A stretch of DNA of 16,626 nucleotides from an uncultured Bacteroidales bacterium (GTDB lineage Bacteria > Bacteroidota > Bacteroidia > Bacteroidales > Paludibacteraceae), in contig CAIWIS010000154.1 of assembly GCA_903912795.1 (NCBI GenBank), positions 1 to 16,626 of the forward strand, in the 5' to 3' direction. The translations under genes were made by a program, and so were the position numbers. Under the pieces are notes generated by a model. The model saw only the letters and a program-made list of their open reading frames with translations, did not search any database and was not told the origin of the DNA. Each line of letters opens with the position of its first letter. Within the stretch, counting starts at the first letter, position 1. Positions 13,918 to 16,626 of this stretch are shown in pieces.

Positions 13918-15867
13918 CTAAAATTTTATGATTATTCGTTCGCCAAGTTCTTTCGAAAGTTGTTTTTTAACATTATCTAAAACAGCCATTTCGTGCATTA
14001 TTTCGTCAACAAGTTTATTGTTTCGAGCTTCTGATGCCGCTTTTAACTCAACTAGTTTCTGACGAATAAGATCTAGAATCATACTGTTTTTAAATTCAAA
14101 AATAATACGAGGCACAACATCGGTTAATCTTTCCAAATCTGATTCTACTCGCTTGGTTTTGGAGTGAACTTTGCTTAAGGTGTATTTTTCGGTTACTAAT
14201 TCGGCCGTCAACTGACTAATCATTGAATTAGTATGGTATAAAAAGAATCGTTCTGGAATAAATGACGAGACTTTGAAATGTTCTTTATACTCATTAAGCA
14301 TTAATTGATGTAATGTATTGAAAAACCTAAGTTCATCTTTCTCAAGTTCTTCAAAAATATATTCGGCTACGGTTATAGGTGTAGTTTTGGTTTCGTCGGT
14401 ATAAAAAAGTGTACTATTTCCAAAGCGTATAAGTGTTTGTAAAATACTACGCTCCTCTTTGTCGTATTTCGAAACAAAAGATTCACCCCCTTCCATTTCT
14501 TCAAAATGAGGTGGACCGGATTCATTGGGCATATTTTGAACCCGAGTGTTTGCTTTTTCTTGATCCGAATTTTTTAACTTGTTTATTTCGTGGTAAAGCA
14601 TTGCCTCATCCACATTTAGTATGGAGCTACATTCCTTTACATATTCGCCTCTAATTACTGAGTTAGGAATTATTGAAATACTTCGAACAATATCAATTAC
14701 CAATCCGGCACGTTTTACGGGGTCGTTACCTGCATCTTTTAATAATAAATTGGTTTTGAAACGAATAAAGTCGGATGAGTTTTTTTCGACAAATTCAATA
14801 AAATCAGAAGCATTGTGTTTACGGGCAAACGAATCTGGGTCATCGCCATCGGGCAATAATAATACCTTGATATTTAGTCCTTCTTCGAGCAATAAATCAA
14901 TACCACGTATAGATGCTTTTATGCCGGCAGCATCACCATCGTAAATTACAGTTACATTTTCGGTAAAACGATGTATAAGCCTTATTTGCCCTGGAGTAAG
15001 CGAAGTTCCCGACGATGCTACCACATTTTCGATGCCACTTTGGTGCATGGATATTACATCGGTATAGCCTTCCACTAAAAAACAACGATCCTGACGTACA
15101 ATGGATTGTTTTGCAAAAAAAATGCCATACAGCTCACTGCTTTTGTGGTAAATATCCGATTCTGGCGAATTGACATATTTTGCCATTTTGTCGTCCTTTT
15201 TCAGAATGCGACCACCAAAAGCTACAACTTTACCCGATAAGGTATGAACTGGAAACATAACGCGACCTCTGAAACGGTCGGTCAGTTGAGCGCTTTCATT
15301 TTCGAGCGTTAAGCCCGTTTTAACAAGGTATTCTTTGTTATATCCCGATTTTAAAGCCGTTTGCGTAAATGCATCGCGGAGTTCAAGGCTATATCCAAGT
15401 TGAAATTTTTGAATTATATCATCCCTGAAACCACGTTCACGAAAATAACTGAGTCCTATCGATTTTCCATCAATATGATTGTGAAGTGTCGACGAAAAAT
15501 GTTTTTGAGCAAAATCATTTACCAAAAACATACTTTCACGGTCGTTACGGATAGCTTGCTCTTGCGCCGTAAGTTCACGCTCCTGAAACTCAATGTGATA
15601 TTTGCGTGCTAAAAACTTTAATGCTTCATAATACGATATTTGCTCGTGCTCCATTATAAAATGAACCGAGTTACCACCTTTGCCACAACCAAAACATTTG
15701 AATATGCCTTTTGCAGGCGAAACCATAAACGATGGTGTTTTTTCGCCATGAAAGGGGCAAAGGCCTAATAAGTTTACACCACGCTTTTTTAACGTAACAT
15801 AATCCGATATTACATCTTGAATTAGAGCAACATCGGTAATTTTATCAATGGTTGATTGATCGAGCAT
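13918..15867 (-). CDS. dnaG: DNA primase
   Basis: DnaG makes RNA primers at the replication fork, recruited by DnaB helicase. The 649-residue protein has the N-terminal CHC2 zinc-binding domain (C37, H40, C58, C61 in CPFH and CFGC), the primase core with RGRVMFPVH (200-208), the TOPRIM glutamate E266 in VEGYTDV (265-271), the metal-binding YDGDAAG (D310, D312) and PDGDDPD (339-345). The C-terminal part after about 430 is the poorly conserved helicase-interacting region. Length is normal. Its stop TAG directly precedes the probable ATG of the YitT gene. It is not in the usual rpsU-dnaG-rpoD arrangement of E. coli. Confidence 0.97.
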   Translation of the reverse strand: MLDQSTIDKITDVALIQDVISDYVTLKKRGVNLLGLCPFHGEKTPSFMVSPAKGIFKCFGCGKGGNSVHFIMEHEQISYYEALKFLARKYHIEFQERELTAQEQAIRNDRESMFLVNDFAQKHFSSTLHNHIDGKSIGLSYFRERGFRDDIIQKFQLGYSLELRDAFTQTALKSGYNKEYLVKTGLTLENESAQLTDRFRGRVMFPVHTLSGKVVAFGGRILKKDDKMAKYVNSPESDIYHKSSELYGIFFAKQSIVRQDRCFLVEGYTDVISMHQSGIENVVASSGTSLTPGQIRLIHRFTENVTVIYDGDAAGIKASIRGIDLLLEEGLNIKVLLLPDGDDPDSFARKHNASDFIEFVEKNSSDFIRFKTNLLLKDAGNDPVKRAGLVIDIVRSISIIPNSVIRGEYVKECSSILNVDEAMLYHEINKLKNSDQEKANTRVQNMPNESGPPHFEEMEGGESFVSKYDKEERSILQTLIRFGNSTLFYTDETKTTPITVAEYIFEELEKDELRFFNTLHQLMLNEYKEHFKVSSFIPERFFLYHTNSMISQLTAELVTEKYTLSKVHSKTKRVESDLERLTDVVPRIIFEFKNSMILDLIRQKLVELKAASEARNNKLVDEIMHEMAVLDNVKKQLSKELGERIIIKF

Positions 15868-15923
15868 CTGTATATATTTAAGCCTTGAAAGTCAGTAATT
15901 CTTGAATTCAATTTTACTGTTTA

Positions 15924-15931
15924 CAAAACTA
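15924..15931 (-). promoter_or_regulatory. Promoter -7 box for dnaG
   Basis: TAGTTTTG on the minus strand fits TAnnTTTG exactly, with a predicted start near 15917 and a leader of about 50 bases. No clean -33 box is present at the expected distance. Confidence 0.55.
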
Positions 15932-15997
15932 CTCATTTTTTTTAAACAATTGAATTAGTTATTTGTTAAAGTATTAAATCAATTAAATTAATTACAC

Positions 15998-16210
15998 ATG
16001 AAAGCAAACATGGGATCAGCCGACAAATTAATACGTCTTTTGTTGGCAATTGTTTTAATACTTTTATTCTATTTTGAGGTGCTTACTGATACTTTAGGCA
16101 TTGTTGCTTTAATTGTAGCATTACTTTTAACGGTTACAAGTCTTATCAATTTCTGTCCTCTATACCCAATTTTTAGGATTAATACAGCAAAAAAGAAAGA
16201 AGTAAAGTAA
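15998..16210 (+). CDS. Small DUF2892 (YgaP-like) membrane protein
   Basis: The 70-residue protein has two membrane helices (about 11-27 and 33-52), the family N-terminus NMGSADKLIRLLLA and the C-terminal FCPLYPIFRINT (52-63). This is the DUF2892 domain, which also forms the membrane part of the YgaP rhodanese; here no rhodanese domain is attached. Function is unknown. The gene is divergent from dnaG with 130 bases between them and ends before its own terminator. No clear promoter was found. Confidence 0.85.
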   Translation: MKANMGSADKLIRLLLAIVLILLFYFEVLTDTLGIVALIVALLLTVTSLINFCPLYPIFRINTAKKKEVK

Positions 16211-16235
16211 TTTTAAAACGAATTATTATCAATTT

Positions 16236-16272
16236 AAAAAAGCTACTGAATTAAATATTCAGGAGCTTTTTT
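16236..16272 (+). terminator. Intrinsic terminator after DUF2892 gene
   Basis: AAAAAAGCT and CTGAA (16236-16250, with one intervening A) pair with TTCAG and AGCTTTTTT (16258-16272), leaving an A-G mismatch and a 7-base loop. The U-tract at the end is typical of Rho-independent termination. Confidence 0.85.
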
Positions 16273-16344
16273 GATTTAATACAATGGATTTAAGTATTTA
16301 TAGGAGTTTTTTGTTTTAAAGTGATAAAAAATTCTGGTTTAAAT

Positions 16345-16375
16345 TTCGTTTTAAGAAAAAAAATTCCTACTTTTG
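16345..16375 (+). promoter_or_regulatory. Promoter of the edge gene
   Basis: TTCG (16345-16348), a 19-base spacer and TACTTTTG (16368-16375) fit the -33/-7 pattern well. Transcription near 16382 gives a leader of about 40 bases to the ATG at 16424. Confidence 0.65.
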
Positions 16376-16423
16376 TTCCGCTAAAATTTTAAATGGAATA
16401 AATAATTATTTACAAACGCATTT

Positions 16424-16626
16424 ATGTCAAAACAAGAACAGAATAAACCGGAAGAATTAGAACAAGTAGAGCAAGTATTGAGCAAATCAGAAGCTTTTAT
16501 TGAAAAATATCAAAAACAATTATTACTTGGCGTTGCTATTGTAGTTTTATCAGTACTTTCAGTATTAGCTTTCAAAAACTTCTATATCGATTCGCGCGAA
16601 ACACAAGCTCAAAATGAAATGGCAAA
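16424..16626 (+). CDS. Membrane-anchored TPR-type protein (partial, cut by window edge)
   Basis: Only 67 codons are present. The visible part has a charged, glutamate-rich N-terminus (MSKQEQNKPEELEQVEQ), a segment SEAFIEKYQKQLLLG, one membrane helix at about 32-50 and then KNFYIDSRETQAQNEMA. This layout is that of the roughly 220-residue tetratricopeptide proteins often found beside ribH in Bacteroidota, with repeats beginning after the anchor. The repeats themselves are outside the window, so the family is an inference from the N-terminus. Confidence 0.6.
   Translation, partial: MSKQEQNKPEELEQVEQVLSKSEAFIEKYQKQLLLGVAIVVLSVLSVLAFKNFYIDSRETQAQNEMA

Noticed and set aside
13118..13921. Long plus-strand reading frame opposite the YitT gene
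   Set aside because: Its 267 residues show no domain pattern and mirror the coding constraints of the real minus-strand gene.
1..16626. CRISPR array, tRNA/rRNA, insertion sequence, prophage or known defence system
   Set aside because: No regularly spaced repeats, RNA gene signatures, transposase or integrase genes, or defence-type domains were found on either strand.

Overview
The window looks like a chromosomal segment from a low-GC member of the Bacteroidota, most likely Bacteroidales-like. Three things point there. The genes include families typical of that phylum: a PUR/DUF3276 protein, a long NusB, a DUF4293 protein, short RRM proteins and a YbbR-like protein behind YajC. Promoters fit the Bacteroidota -7 consensus TAnnTTTG instead of TATAAT. 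Shine-Dalgarno sequences are almost absent. No rRNA, tRNA, CRISPR array, insertion sequence or prophage was seen. TGA ends at least two of the genes, so the standard code applies.

Layout. Positions 1-450 are a gene-free, AT-rich divergent control region. It carries a leftward promoter wrapped in inverted repeats and the rightward promoter of lipA (451-1293, lipoyl synthase). Leftward genes 2718-1306 form a two-gene unit, PUR protein then a threonine-aldolase-type PLP enzyme, convergent with lipA. From 3011 to 9495 everything reads rightward: nusB, yajC, a YbbR-like gene, three sugar-nucleotide genes (wbpE-, wbpD- and wbpB-like), a DUF4293 membrane protein and a nucleoside phosphorylase. This run ends at a strong bidirectional terminator (9495-9533). 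Facing it is a small RRM RNA-binding protein gene with a structured leader. Next is a leftward unit (12869-10037) of an outer-membrane-type protein, a radical SAM protein and a GT-B glycosyltransferase-like protein. Then come leftward dnaG and a YitT-family gene (15867-12976), a small DUF2892 membrane protein gene (15998-16210) with a terminator, and the start of a TPR-type membrane-anchored protein (16424 to the edge).

How the genes work together. The wbpE/D/B-like trio supplies dehydrogenase, aminotransferase and N-acetyltransferase, the three central steps from UDP-GlcNAcA to UDP-2,3-diacetamido-2,3-dideoxyglucuronate, a surface-polysaccharide precursor. The first enzyme (UDP-GlcNAc 6-dehydrogenase) is not in the window. 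The trio sits directly behind the yajC-ybbR pair, a place where coaE would often be expected in this phylum.

The observations most worth checking are these. (1) There is an in-frame TGA at codon 12 of the YitT gene, whose natural ATG abuts the dnaG stop codon. (2) A tandem GC-rich palindrome element between wbpE and wbpD supplies a perfect AGGAGG ribosome site and can also hide it. (3) A set of inverted repeats surrounds the leftward promoter at the left edge. (4) The RRM gene leader contains a hairpin. I found no clear new defence or mobile system.
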